From DASUNP01 sp963728545 (GTDB taxonomy: Bacteria; Acidobacteriota; Blastocatellia; UBA7656), in the NCBI GenBank assembly GCA_963728545.1, contig CAVSKO010000005.1, positions 1 through 64,000 on the forward strand: a DNA stretch of 64,000 bases, written 5' to 3'. The notes under the pieces are model-generated. The model searched no databases, was not told the origin of the DNA, and saw only the letters and a list, made by a program, of their open reading frames with translations. Each line of letters opens with the position of its first letter. Position 1 is the stretch's first letter. Positions 54,031 to 63,449 of this stretch are shown here, piece by piece. The translations under genes and the position numbers were made by a program.

Positions 54031-56582
54031 CACAATGAGCGCGCCTGGTTAGGCCTGTCAGATCGATCAATCAGCTTGTAGAAGAGCTTTTTGGTCGCCT
54101 CCGATATAACAACATACAGTATTGTAATGGCTCCGAGCATCAATAGAAATGATAATGGCAAAGGAGTGAATCCCAGAAGGCCGCTAAACGGCTTATAGGG
54201 AAGAACCATCATTACTGCAAAAACCGCCACCGTAGCTATCAATAGAGCCTTCCCCGGTTTGCTAGCCAGGAGGGTTCTCCGCGTGCGAATGACAGGCACG
54301 ATCAATAACTCTGTTGCGACGGATTCCAAAAACCACCCCGTCCTGAACTGATCAGGTGTGGCTTTGAGGATAAAGAGCAGAGCGCCGAAAGTCAGAAAGT
54401 CAAAAGCAGAACTGACGAGGCCGAAGGTCAACATAAAATTACGGATGAATTTTATATCCCAGCGATGAGGCTTTTCGATCATCTCAGGATCGACATTGTC
54501 CGTAGCAATGGCCATAGCCGGAAAATCTGTCAGAAAATTATTAAGCAGGATTTGCTTCGGGAGCAGAGGGAGGAATGGCAGGAAAAGCGCCGCCCCGGCC
54601 ATGCTGAACATATTTCCGAAGTTAGCGCTCGTCGTCATAAAAATATACTTGAGCGTGTTGGCGAAGGTCTTCCGCCCCTCGCGCACGCCTTCGATCAGCA
54701 CTTTGATGTCTTTCTCCAGCAGAACAATGGTCGCCGCTTCTTTTGCGACATCGACTGCGCTGTTGACCGAGATGCCGACGTCTGCCGAATGCAGCGCAGA
54801 AGCGTCGTTGATCCCGTCTCCCAGATAGCCCACGACATTGCCGGACTTTTTAAGAGCAAGGATGATGCGCTCCTTCTGGCTCGGCTCGATCTCCGCAAAC
54901 ACGTCAACATCATTGGCCCTCCTGCGTAGAGCCTCGTCGCTCATGTGGTTGAGTTCAGGCCCCGCGAGGATTCGCAAATCGGCCAATCCCACTTGACCAC
55001 CTACCGTGGCAGCGACCAGACGGTTGTCGCCGGTGATGATCTTCAAAGAGACTCCGAGGGCTTTCAGATCGCTTATGGCTTGAACGATCCCTGCTTTAGG
55101 CGGATCGAAAAAGACGAGTAATCCCAGAAAGACCATATCTGTTTCGTCTTCTTTCGTGATGTGCGATACATCACCGGTATCTTTGTAAGCAATGCCAAGA
55201 ACGCGGAATCCCTGACTGCTAAACGCTTCAAAGCGGCGTTCAATCTCGTTTCGTATCTCGCTTATCTCTTCGACCCGCTGATCTGAGACTTCAACGTGAG
55301 AACAAACGTCGAGCACGTTCTTGAAAGCGCCCTTAATTATCATCAGGTTCTTGCCGTCTCGCGCGACAACTATGCTCAGCCGTTTGCGAATGAAATCGTA
55401 TGGGACCTCATCCAGCTTCTGAAATCCCGCCAGATCGAATTGATGATCGGCGCGAATCGCTTCGTCAATCGGATTTGAGTAGCCTGTTTCGAAGGAAGCG
55501 TTGATGTATGCATAGAGAAGGGCTTTCCCGCTTTGAACGCCATAAACGTCAATGGCCTTGTCGAGTCTCACTCTGCCTTCGGTCAGAGTCCCCGTCTTAT
55601 CCGAACAGAGGATGTTCATGCTTCCAAGATTTTCGATGGATGCGAGCTGCTTGACTATGACCTTCCGGCGCGCCATGCGAACGGCCCCGATTGAGAGATT
55701 GATGCTAATAATCGCGGGGAGTAACTCCGGGATCAGTCCGACGGCGAGCGCCAGGGCGAAAAGAAATGAATCGAGCAGGGGGCGGTCAATGAAAACGCTG
55801 ATACCGAAGATGACGAGTACAAGCGCCAAGGTGACTTCTGTTAGAAGGTATCCAAATTGCCGGATGCCTCTCTCGAATTCGGTTTCCACGGGCCTGAGTC
55901 TCAGCCGCTCAGAGACTTTGCCGTATTCAGTCTCTCTTCCAGTCAGCACTGCAACGGCTCGCGCGCTCCCGCTCGTGACGTGCGTACCCATAAACAGAGT
56001 GTTCGTCCTTTTGCGCAGCGGCGTTTCAGGTTCGAGCGCGTCGGCTTTTTTCTCTGCGGGGAAACCTTCGCCGGTCAGCGCCGCCTCATCCACAAAGAGG
56101 TCTTTTGATTCCAGGATCAGGCAGTCCGATGGAATGACATCTCCGGCATTGAAGACACAGATATCTCCTGGTACGACTTCTTCAACAGGAATCTCTACCG
56201 GGGCTCGATCACGCACTACCTGCGCGCTTATCCGGACGATAGCGAGCAGCTTATCAACTGCATCTGCCGCTCGCTTTTCCTGAAAGAAACCAAGAAAGCC
56301 GCTCAGCAAAACGATTGCCACAATGATGAATGCATCTACCGGCTCTTGAAGGGAAAAGGAAAGCGCAGCCGCGAGCAGAAGTATGACGATGAGCGGGCTT
56401 TTGAACTGCGCGAGCAGGAGCGTGACGGAATCGGTACTCTTCCTGGGCTTCAGAAGATTCGATCCATAAAGCTTCAGCCTGCGGCGCGCCTCCTCGCTCG
56501 TCAAGCCATCCAGATTTGAGCCAAGCCGCTCAATCACATCGCGAATTTGGAGGCTCCAGAAATCTGTCAATGATTGGACCAT
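54030..56582 (-). CDS. mgtA: magnesium-type P-type ATPase (MgtA-like)
   Basis: An 850-residue P3B-type pump. The actuator loop is LTGEGFPAEK. The phosphorylation site is CSDKTGTLTEG near residue 327, and GDGINDASALHSADVGISV is the hinge. M4 has GLIPELLPAII, close to the MgtA pattern rather than the PEGLP of Ca2+ pumps, so Mg2+ uptake is the best guess. Its stop overlaps the start of the hydrogenase beta gene, an unusual pairing; it lies 10 bp after polX. Confidence 0.9.
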   Translation of the reverse strand: MVQSLTDFWSLQIRDVIERLGSNLDGLTSEEARRRLKLYGSNLLKPRKSTDSVTLLLAQFKSPLIVILLLAAALSFSLQEPVDAFIIVAIVLLSGFLGFFQEKRAADAVDKLLAIVRISAQVVRDRAPVEIPVEEVVPGDICVFNAGDVIPSDCLILESKDLFVDEAALTGEGFPAEKKADALEPETPLRKRTNTLFMGTHVTSGSARAVAVLTGRETEYGKVSERLRLRPVETEFERGIRQFGYLLTEVTLALVLVIFGISVFIDRPLLDSFLFALALAVGLIPELLPAIISINLSIGAVRMARRKVIVKQLASIENLGSMNILCSDKTGTLTEGRVRLDKAIDVYGVQSGKALLYAYINASFETGYSNPIDEAIRADHQFDLAGFQKLDEVPYDFIRKRLSIVVARDGKNLMIIKGAFKNVLDVCSHVEVSDQRVEEISEIRNEIERRFEAFSSQGFRVLGIAYKDTGDVSHITKEDETDMVFLGLLVFFDPPKAGIVQAISDLKALGVSLKIITGDNRLVAATVGGQVGLADLRILAGPELNHMSDEALRRRANDVDVFAEIEPSQKERIILALKKSGNVVGYLGDGINDASALHSADVGISVNSAVDVAKEAATIVLLEKDIKVLIEGVREGRKTFANTLKYIFMTTSANFGNMFSMAGAALFLPFLPLLPKQILLNNFLTDFPAMAIATDNVDPEMIEKPHRWDIKFIRNFMLTFGLVSSAFDFLTFGALLFILKATPDQFRTGWFLESVATELLIVPVIRTRRTLLASKPGKALLIATVAVFAVMMVLPYKPFSGLLGFTPLPLSFLLMLGAITILYVVISEATKKLFYKLIDRSDRPNQARSL

Positions 56583-56592
56583 AAGCTATTGC

Positions 56593-57423
56593 CTACTTGC
56601 GCGCGCGGCGTTTCTTCAGCCAGGCTCTGAGCTTTACCCACGGCCATGTATTCACAACCCATTCTGGCCTGGCCCAGCCGCGCCGCGCTTGAAAAACTCC
56701 CAATTGAATCTGCTCAAGCTGCGCCGTGCTGTGAGCATCTGAGTTGATCGCGAGCAGCGCACCGGCTTCTTGAGCCGCGCGCGCCATAGTGTCGGCCAAG
56801 TCGAGCCGAAATGGCGAGCCGTTTATCTCAAGCGCGACGCCAGCTTCTACGGTTGCATGTATAATGCGCTCGAAGTCGAACTCTACAGGCTCGCGGCTCC
56901 CAAGCAGACGGGTAGTAGGATGACCAATGATGTGAACGTAAGGGCTTGCTATGGCGTCGAGCAACCGCCCGGTCATTCGATCGCGGCTCTGGCGAAACGC
57001 GCTATGGACTGAAGCAATAACCACATCGAAGCGGGCCAGGATGTGATCGGGATAGTCAAGCTTACCGTTTGAGAGTATGTCTACTTCGGCCACAAGCAGG
57101 ATGAGTAGTTTAGACCCGCGCATCTTTTTGCGCACAGCTTCAAGCTCTTCGATCTTCTTCTCAAGCCTGTCGAGTTCTAGCCCACGCGCGATCCGCGCTG
57201 ATGGGGAATGATCGGTGAGCGCGATGTACTCGTAGCCCATCGCAGCGGCGCGCTTCGCCATCTCTTCAATTGTCGAGCGGCCATCGGAATAGGTCGTGTG
57301 CGCATGCAGGTCTCCGCGCACATCGTCTAGCTCAATCAGTTTAGGCAGCCTTCCGGCCAGAGCTGCCTCGATCTCGCCCCTGTCTTCTCGGAGTTCTGGT
57401 GGCATTAGCCCCATCTTCATCAA
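56593..57423 (-). CDS. polX: PolX C-terminal PHP phosphoesterase part
   Basis: A 276-residue frame, in phase with the upstream 57538-58323 frame and separated from it by a TAG and 38 sense codons. The PHP motifs are GDLHAHTTYSDG, ALTDHSPS, EVDILSNGKLDYPD, VIASVHSAFRQ, IIGHPTTRLLGSREP and AINSDAHS, all likely metal ligands of the 3'-5' exonuclease of bacterial PolX. If translated alone it would start at TTG 57423 inside the old linker. See the companion entry for the N-terminal half. Confidence 0.88.
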   Translation of the reverse strand: MMKMGLMPPELREDRGEIEAALAGRLPKLIELDDVRGDLHAHTTYSDGRSTIEEMAKRAAAMGYEYIALTDHSPSARIARGLELDRLEKKIEELEAVRKKMRGSKLLILLVAEVDILSNGKLDYPDHILARFDVVIASVHSAFRQSRDRMTGRLLDAIASPYVHIIGHPTTRLLGSREPVEFDFERIIHATVEAGVALEINGSPFRLDLADTMARAAQEAGALLAINSDAHSTAQLEQIQLGVFQARRGWARPEWVVNTWPWVKLRAWLKKRRARK

Positions 57424-57537
57424 GTGATAAACGTCTTCTTCTTTCTCGCCACCGATCTTCTTATTACCACGAAATATGCCGTATTCATTTATCTTCAGTC
57501 CTCGCTCGTGGGCTAGCGTGCGAAGGTGGACGTTATG

Positions 57538-58323
57538 CTACTTTGAGCCTATGAAGTACTGAAGGGCGGTGCCGAAGGACTGACGAGGTACTGCGCGAAC
57601 ATCAACTTGCATACCCCCTTCGATGATTACCGTTGCTCTGGTCGGCCCAAGCGCTATTACCTGTTTGACTGTCGGTAGCTTTGTGAACTCTTGGAGCGCG
57701 CGCGAGCTGTCGCGCGATACGATAAGCAGGTCTATATCGCCAATAGTTTCGCGGCGGCGGCGGATTGACCCTGCGACCTCAGCCCTTTCGACGAGCTTGA
57801 TCTTCCGCACGTCGGATAGAATTCTTTCGGCAATAGGCAGGGCCAGGCCGAGAGGCATGCGCTGCTTGCTGGCAAGCCACAGGTTGATCCCCCGCTTGAG
57901 GTTTTCAATCTTTTTCTCGCCAAAGCCCCTTAGATCGAGCAGCGCCCCAGAGTCGATCACGCGCTTTAGGTCTTCAAAACCTTTGATCCGGTACTTCTTG
58001 TGAAACAGGGCCAGCGTCTTGGGTCCAAGGCCAGGAATGCCCAGCAAGTCGATCAACTCTTCAGGGATTCTCTTGCGTTCCTTCTCGTAGCGGCGTACGC
58101 GCCCGGTTTTGATGTACTCTTCGATCATCTCAGCCAGGTCATGACCTATGCCGGGTATGTCATCAAGCCGGCCCTCGCGGGCGATGGAGACGAGGTCTTC
58201 TTTTAGGTCTCTGAGAGAAAGCGCGGCGCGCTCGTAAGCGAGTATGCGAAAACGATCCTCGCCTTTGAAGGCCAGCGTCCGCGCCATCTTCTCGAATATT
58301 TCAGCTATCTCTTCATTGATCAT
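57538..58323 (-). CDS. polX: PolX N-terminal polymerase part, ended by an in-frame TAG
   Basis: A 261-residue frame with the 8-kDa/HhH regions (AYERAALSLRDLKEDL, IPGIGHDLAEMIEEYI, IPGLGPKTLALFHKKY) and the nucleotidyltransferase palm (VAGSIRRRRETIGDIDLLIVS, carrying the metal Asp pair). At FIGSK the frame meets TAG (57538-57540), yet the same frame continues as HNVHLRTLAHERGLKINEYG into the PHP part. The whole 58323-56593 span is exactly 577 codons, the normal PolX length. A one-base change such as GAG to TAG, or a read error, explains it. Confidence 0.9.
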   Translation of the reverse strand: MINEEIAEIFEKMARTLAFKGEDRFRILAYERAALSLRDLKEDLVSIAREGRLDDIPGIGHDLAEMIEEYIKTGRVRRYEKERKRIPEELIDLLGIPGLGPKTLALFHKKYRIKGFEDLKRVIDSGALLDLRGFGEKKIENLKRGINLWLASKQRMPLGLALPIAERILSDVRKIKLVERAEVAGSIRRRRETIGDIDLLIVSRDSSRALQEFTKLPTVKQVIALGPTRATVIIEGGMQVDVRAVPRQSFGTALQYFIGSK

Positions 58324-58367
58324 CGAAACATCCCAAGTAATATGTCAGCTCGTTAAATTGCATCTGG

Positions 58368-59252
58368 TCATTTCATCTTCGGCAAATCTTTAGAGCACAG
58401 ACAGGTCCGCGCTGCTTCAGTCACTTCGTCAAGCGTCATCTGGAGCTTAGAACGAGCTTGCTCTATGGCCTCTATGTCGAAGGCGACCGGAATCTGGCGC
58501 GGCTGAGATAGAGTGATCACTACGCGGCCAAATGGGACGGGGGTTCGCGCCCTGTCCCACTTGCGTCGCATGAAGACAGCCGGATGGCAATCTCCTCCAA
58601 TGGTAATAAGAGGCGCGCCGGTAGCCATTGAGAGCGCCACGGCTCCCACTTTGGCGACTCGCGCGGGACCTCCGCCGTCGGCGGTGATCAGCGCGCATGC
58701 GCCGTTTTCAATTTCGCGCGCAAGCTCAGCGAGCGCTTCCCAGCCTCGCTCCTCGCTGTCTCCTCGGATTACGCGCAACCCAAGTAATCTGCATAAGAGT
58801 GCCAGGAAATCTCCCCTCGGATCGCGCGAGATCATAATTGCGACGGGAGAGCGAGGTCGGCTTGCGACTATTGCTACGAGCTGCGATGGCGCGCACCCGT
58901 GCCAGATGGCCATCACGCACGGACGGGGAACATACGGCCAGCAGGGCAGCCCGGCGGTCATTAACCTTACCGTAAGCGCAGCGAGTTGCGCATAGAGAAA
59001 AAATATAAATGCGCTTACAGCAATCCCTGCCCAGTGAATCGGAGGAGCATATTTGCGCGCTAGGGCGAACATGCGATCAACAAACCGGGTGAACCGATTT
59101 CGCCCCGATTTTGTTTCGGCTGGCGGGCAGGCAGATCTGTACTGCGCGACCAATCCTGCAATCTCAATCAGCCTCGGCTCGGCATCACCTCCGAGCGCCT
59201 CGTCTCTTTGGCCGCCAGTGTATAATCTATCTTTATGCATGACCGGCTTCAT
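58368..59252 (-). CDS. DUF374-family lysophospholipid acyltransferase-like protein
   Basis: A 294-residue protein. A membrane helix lies near residues 75-95 (WAGIAVSAFIFFLYAQLAAL), followed by the DUF374 core: VMAIWHGCAPSQLVA (H-x4 site), AIMISRDPRGDFLALLCRLLG, RVIRGDSEERGWEAL and ITADGGGPARVAKVGAV. The family is related to glycerolipid acyltransferases acting on lipid A or phospholipids. Its start lies head-to-head with the patatin gene with no room for a normal intergenic promoter. Confidence 0.85.
   Translation of the reverse strand: MKPVMHKDRLYTGGQRDEALGGDAEPRLIEIAGLVAQYRSACPPAETKSGRNRFTRFVDRMFALARKYAPPIHWAGIAVSAFIFFLYAQLAALTVRLMTAGLPCWPYVPRPCVMAIWHGCAPSQLVAIVASRPRSPVAIMISRDPRGDFLALLCRLLGLRVIRGDSEERGWEALAELAREIENGACALITADGGGPARVAKVGAVALSMATGAPLITIGGDCHPAVFMRRKWDRARTPVPFGRVVITLSQPRQIPVAFDIEAIEQARSKLQMTLDEVTEAARTCLCSKDLPKMK
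59221..59226 (+). promoter_or_regulatory. perfect -10 box close to the patatin start
   Basis: TATAAT lies 8 bp before ATG 59235, inside the DUF374 gene. Transcription would begin at or next to that ATG, giving a leaderless message. The -35 region is poor. Confidence 0.4.
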
Positions 59253-59981
59253 ATGATTCGCTCAAGCCGCATCGGATTGGCCCTCAGCGGCGGCTCGGTG
59301 CGAGGGCTGGCTCACATCGGCGTAATAAAGGCGCTGACGGAAGCAGGCCTCCGCCCGGCATTCATCGCAGGCACGAGCGTCGGAAGCCTCATCGGCGCGG
59401 CTGTGGCTGCCGGGCTCGGCTGGCAGGACCTAGTCGAGATGGCTCGCTCCGTCTTCTGGCCCAGCTTGCTAAACGGCGAAAGGCTAGAAGCATTCTGCGC
59501 CGGCCACCTTCCTGAAACGATCGCGGACCTCGAACTTCCATTCGCGGCCATCGCTACCCGAGTCCCGTCTAAGAAGATGGTCGCCATCACTGACGGGAAA
59601 CTTTCCACCGCGATCAGCGCGAGCTGTGCGCTGCGAATTATCCGCCGCCCGGTCTCGCGCGATGGCTACCATCTTAAGGATGGCGGCATCGCATGCGTGC
59701 TGCCCGCGGGAGCCTGCCGCGATCTCGGCGCGGAGTTCGTCATCGGCTCCGACGTGTGGGAGATTAGCTCGCTGTTCAGAAGCATCGGCCTCACTCCCGC
59801 AAAACCGCGCGTCGGGCGGCTCTATCCTTCTCACTACCGGCAGGCGCTCGGCCACACAGACCTGCTGATTAATCCAAGAATTCCAAAGATCGGTTACTTG
59901 CCCGGAAAGAAGGCTATCGAACACATGATCGCCGCCGGGGAGAAAGCGGCTCATCAGGCGCTTTCACGTTTGCATAAGTAG
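59235..59981 (+). CDS. patatin-like phospholipase
   Basis: A 248-residue lipid acyl hydrolase. The oxyanion loop is GGSVRGLAHIG, the nucleophile elbow is AGTSVGSLIG (Ser near residue 50) and the catalytic Asp is in LKDGGIAC. ATG 59235 could be read from a leaderless message; ATG 59253 (MIRSSRIGLALSGG) is the other candidate. The gene is head-to-head with a lipid acyltransferase gene, which suggests membrane-lipid remodelling by the pair. Confidence 0.9.
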   Translation: MHDRLHMIRSSRIGLALSGGSVRGLAHIGVIKALTEAGLRPAFIAGTSVGSLIGAAVAAGLGWQDLVEMARSVFWPSLLNGERLEAFCAGHLPETIADLELPFAAIATRVPSKKMVAITDGKLSTAISASCALRIIRRPVSRDGYHLKDGGIACVLPAGACRDLGAEFVIGSDVWEISSLFRSIGLTPAKPRVGRLYPSHYRQALGHTDLLINPRIPKIGYLPGKKAIEHMIAAGEKAAHQALSRLHK

Positions 59982-60056
59982 CCCCCGGACTCGCCGTTTA
60001 ATCAACCTCGCCGCTACTTCAAACAAAACCACCAGGCTCTAACGCTCAAGCCCTCG

Positions 60057-60428
60057 CTACATTACTGCGTCTACCATCTCCGGCAGGATTGCCGAGCGGA
60101 ATCTCAGTAACGCCGCCACATCTCTGGATGCGATCTCCAGCACCTCGTCCGCGCCTTCCTCAGAACGCTTCAGGTAAACCTTCTCCGGGGCCATGATCTT
60201 GTGTGACAGGTGCGAGTCAGGTCTTTTGCCGACGAATATCTCTATTTCGTCTTCGCCGGAATCTCGCAACTCTGCGGTTATGCCTTCCAGCGGAAGCTCA
60301 CGCGCTTCGACCTGATCGCCGATGTCTGGACCCAGTATCTCTACCGTCACCAGCCAACCTTGATGCCGCCGGCTGAAGCCGTCAAAGAACGTGGCCCACT
60401 CTTCGCGCGGAATCTCTTGGGTTGCCAT
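60057..60428 (-). CDS. DUF5335-family protein
   Basis: A 123-residue soluble protein (MATQEIPREEWATFFDGFSR, LVTVEILGPDIGDQVEAREL, EIFVGKRPDSHLSHKIMAPE), which fits the DUF5335 family of unknown function. ATG 60428 has TAGGAGGA upstream. That ribosome site overlaps the repaired stop codon of the erythromycin-esterase gene, so the two would be coupled. Confidence 0.8.
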   Translation of the reverse strand: MATQEIPREEWATFFDGFSRRHQGWLVTVEILGPDIGDQVEARELPLEGITAELRDSGEDEIEIFVGKRPDSHLSHKIMAPEKVYLKRSEEGADEVLEIASRDVAALLRFRSAILPEMVDAVM

Positions 60429-60442
60429 AAACTCTTTTCCTC

Positions 60443-61811
60443 CTAAAAGCCGGAAGGGAATGTTTCCGGCAACTCGCCCGCCTCCCATTCAGCAGTACGC
60501 TCCAGTGGCTCGACCGCTCGCGTAGTGTCGAAGTGAAGCACCGCGTCGAATTGTTCGGACAGGCTGGCATGGAAATAATGGCTGACGCGCTCGGTTCTCC
60601 GGCAGATAGATAACGCCTATTGCCCGCTCAAGTAGAGGGTCACGAAGTCCGTATCGAACGCTGCTGCGCTCGCGCAAACCGAGCAGAAAGCGAGGTATGC
60701 TCGTTTCATGAAATAAAGCTTCGTAGCTGCCCGGCAGGGCCGGTCGCACGAGCTTTCGCTCGGCGGTGTCGCCCCAGTTTGATGCCGCCGTAACCGTGCC
60801 CTCATAGGTGCTGAAGCCTACGAGTACCGCGTCTTTGCCATAGCGCTCGCGCACGAGCTGGCCAACGTTCAATTCTCCTGCCTTGCGCATATCGGTTGCC
60901 CGCGCGTCGCCGAGGTGCGAGTTGTGCGCCCACAGGACCAGCTTCGCGTGTTGTCCCTGAACTTCGAAGTGTGCAAGCAGCGCGTGTAGAGTCTCGGCCA
61001 TATGGCGGTCGCGCAGGTTCCACGAAGAAACCCGCCCGCGAAACATAGTGCGGTAGTACTCTTCAGCGTTCTTCACCAGGCGGGCGTTCTGCTCTGCGTA
61101 AAAGAAATCGTCCTCGGTTACGCGCCCATCACGCCTCGCATACTCGGCGGCTCGCCGTTGCAGCTCCACCAGTTGATAGACCACCTCCCGCTCGCACGAC
61201 GGGGTGAGTCCGAACCCGGTTGCGTAGGCGTAGTCCTGGGGGTCTTCCCCGAAGTGCTCAAAGCAGCCATAGCGGACGCGCGCGCGGCTGGCCCCTTCCG
61301 GGTCTACCTTATCGAGATACTCGAGGACCGCTTCGATTGATGCGTGGAGGCTGTAGAGGTCAATCCCATAAAACCCGACCTTCCGACCAGCAGGGGGAAG
61401 GCCATCGTTATGCGCGCGAAGCCAGCCGACAAAATCCAAAACATCGGCGTTTCGCCACATCCAGGCCGGGAACCGCTTGAACCCCGCGAAGGCGTCTATT
61501 GCTTCGGCGTCGCTACCTTCTCCGCGGACGTAGCGGTTGACGCGGTTGGCGTCCGGCCAGTCGGCCTCGACAGCAACGGCTGTAAAGCCCTTCTCTACGA
61601 TTAACCGTTTAGTGATCTGCGCCCGCTCCCGGTAGAACTCATGAGTCCCATGCGAGGCCTCGCCCAGCAGGACGAGCCTCGCATCCCCGACCAGTCGCAT
61701 CAGCGGGTCGTAGTCTTCCAGTGAGCCTGCGAGCGGGTGAGCAGCCTCGCGAATTACGTCGGTGAGTAAGATACGCGTCGCGTCTATCATTTGCATTTCC
61801 TCCAATCCCAC
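60443..61811 (-). CDS. erythromycin esterase family protein, frameshifted near the C-terminus
   Basis: The main frame from ATG 61811 shows the family catalytic signatures: LVLLGEASHGTHEFY (Glu/His), VAVEADWPDANRVNRYV, HAKLVLWAHNSHLGD. After GVIYLPE the frame derails. Removing one A near 60595 gives TERVSHYFHASLSEQFDAVLHF and a stop at 60443, the typical end, about 455 residues. Many members do not degrade macrolides. In M. tuberculosis this domain occurs in the DosR-regulated Rv2030c. It is downstream of USP and L,D-transpeptidase genes. Confidence 0.88.
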
Positions 61812-61842
61812 GGGGATGAGTTAGAGGCCCTAGGGCGACACC

Positions 61843-62581
61843 TCAGAAGACAGGGCTCTGTCCTTCGTGAATGATCACAATCATCCCGATGGGCATCGTC
61901 TCACCGAACTCTTTGGCCGCGAACATAGGGATGCGTATGCACCCGTGGCTCGCCGGATAAGCGGGCACGGAAAGGCTCCCATGAATGGCGATTCCGCCGT
62001 TAATGTAGTTCGGGTAGTAGAGCAACCCCAGCGGGCTCCGCCGCCAACCGCTGATCTTGCGATAGATAGTGAATCGCCCGCACGGGGTGCAGGCGCGGCG
62101 TGTCCAGCCGTTTGCCGTAAAGGGCTTACCCGTGCCTGTCGAAACCGGCAGTATCTTTGTGACTACCCCACTGCCATCAACAATGAATAGCACCTGCCTA
62201 TCAATGTCTATCTCAACATGCGCAAAACCGCTCTCGACAGGTTCCGGGCGTGTCGCAGTCCTGAGTGCTTCGAGTTCTGCCGGGGTGAGCTTTCCTGTTC
62301 GCTGGCGTCCTTCAACTTTTTGAAAGGCGATCAAGGCGTGGCGGAGACCCTTCGTCGAGTTCCCCGTCAACCGGTCCCGTCCAATAGCCAAGCTCAAATA
62401 AACGCTGTTCAGCTTCACGAATATCTTCGACGTTCACCGGGGTTTGGACCTGCGACGAGGAAGGAGACAAAGTTACTGGCCTGAGCGCTGAGAAAACATC
62501 CCTGTCGCCGGTGGCAAGAAGTATCGCCCCGGTTAGAATGACCGGAGCTATTAACATGCCGAGAAACCTGGCCACGTTCAT
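61843..62581 (-). CDS. L,D-transpeptidase (YkuD) with peptidoglycan-binding domain, frameshifted
   Basis: ATG 62581 starts a signal or anchor helix (FLGMLIAPVILTGAILLA) and the first half of a PG-binding domain (IREAEQRLFELGYWTGPVDG). In the other frame the domain continues (LRHALIAFQKVEGRQRTGKLT), then the YkuD catalytic domain: IHGSLSVPAYPASHGCIRIP, with the active-site Cys in SHGCIR. Removing one G from GGG at 62348-62350 fuses them into about 245 residues. The enzyme makes 3-3 cross-links or attaches proteins in the wall. It lies 5 bp after the USP gene. Confidence 0.88.
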
Positions 62582-62586
62582 TCCGT

Positions 62587-63048
62587 TTAGCTTTCAGTCG
62601 CTGTTTGTCTACGCACGACCTCGACTGAACATTTGGCGTGCGACACGACCGCTTGCGACACGGAACCGAGTAAGAACTTTGTCAGCCCCTTGTAGCCATG
62701 TGAGCCGACGACTATCAGGTCCGCCCCCCAATTTTCAGCCTCCTCAACTATGACCTGCTTGGGGTTCCCGTTGATCAGGTCAGTAGTGATCCGGAGCTTT
62801 TCGCCCGCGATAGTGGAAAACCGCTCGGCGGCCTTGCCCACAGCATCTCGGGCCTGGCTTTCGGCAGCTTCTATTAACTGATCGTAGTAGTTGCTCGGTA
62901 GAACCCAGGTATCGGTCGTGGGCGGGACGAATGGTTCAATTACATATATGATTTTCAGCTCGCTCGCTTCGGGCCAGGGACGCCGGGCAATTTCCTCAAC
63001 AGCCGCGTCGCTAAAAGCAGAGCCGTCAGTTGCCAGTAATATTTTCAT
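62587..63048 (-). CDS. universal stress protein, single domain
   Basis: A 153-residue USP (MKILLATDGSAFSDAAVEEI) with a complete ATP loop (GSHGYKGLTKFLLGS). ATG 63048 follows AAGGAGG; the upstream in-frame ATG at 63093 has no such site. It resembles a half of the tandem USP encoded at 33225. It heads the operon USP, L,D-transpeptidase, erythromycin-esterase family, DUF5335. Confidence 0.93.
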   Translation of the reverse strand: MKILLATDGSAFSDAAVEEIARRPWPEASELKIIYVIEPFVPPTTDTWVLPSNYYDQLIEAAESQARDAVGKAAERFSTIAGEKLRITTDLINGNPKQVIVEEAENWGADLIVVGSHGYKGLTKFLLGSVSQAVVSHAKCSVEVVRRQTATES

Positions 63049-63155
63049 CACAGACCTCCTTGTAGGCCAACAGATTGACAATCCAAAGACCATGTTCGCG
63101 GTTAAGCCTTAGCTCGCACCTCACAGGCTATCCGCAAACCGAGACTTTGGTTTAG

Positions 63156-63171
63156 TGCAACAGGTGTGCCG
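63156..63171 (-). promoter_or_regulatory. sigma-54-type promoter of the USP/L,D-transpeptidase operon
   Basis: The minus strand reads CGGCACACCTGTTGCA, the best match in the window to TGGCAC-N5-TTGCA. The predicted start is near 63144, with a leader of about 96 nt. The rest of the 401-bp gap 63049-63449 shows no credible gene. Confidence 0.75.
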
Positions 63172-63449
63172 GATGAAAGGCTCTTTTTTTGTAAACTTTG
63201 AAGCCGCGTTGCGTGAAATAACCAATGTACAGCGGAGAATTCCACAATCAGCAGATCGGTAATGGGTATAAAGCTGCTTCTTAAAAGAAAGGGAGCCGCC
63301 AGGATAAATTGAGTGTTTGAAGCGGCAAGTCGTTGATCTTGGACAACTCAGGGAGAATGCCTCCATAACAAGTGAGGCGAAAAGACTGTCCCGCATCCCA
63401 GGTAGCTAATTCGCCCGAAACAAGGCATCACTGCCTGTCAAGCAGCCCT

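Noticed and set aside
63121..63396. 91-codon minus-strand frame in the gap upstream of the USP gene
   Set aside because: No ribosome site, unusual Cys/Ser-rich composition, and it covers the sigma-54 promoter. Taken as non-coding.
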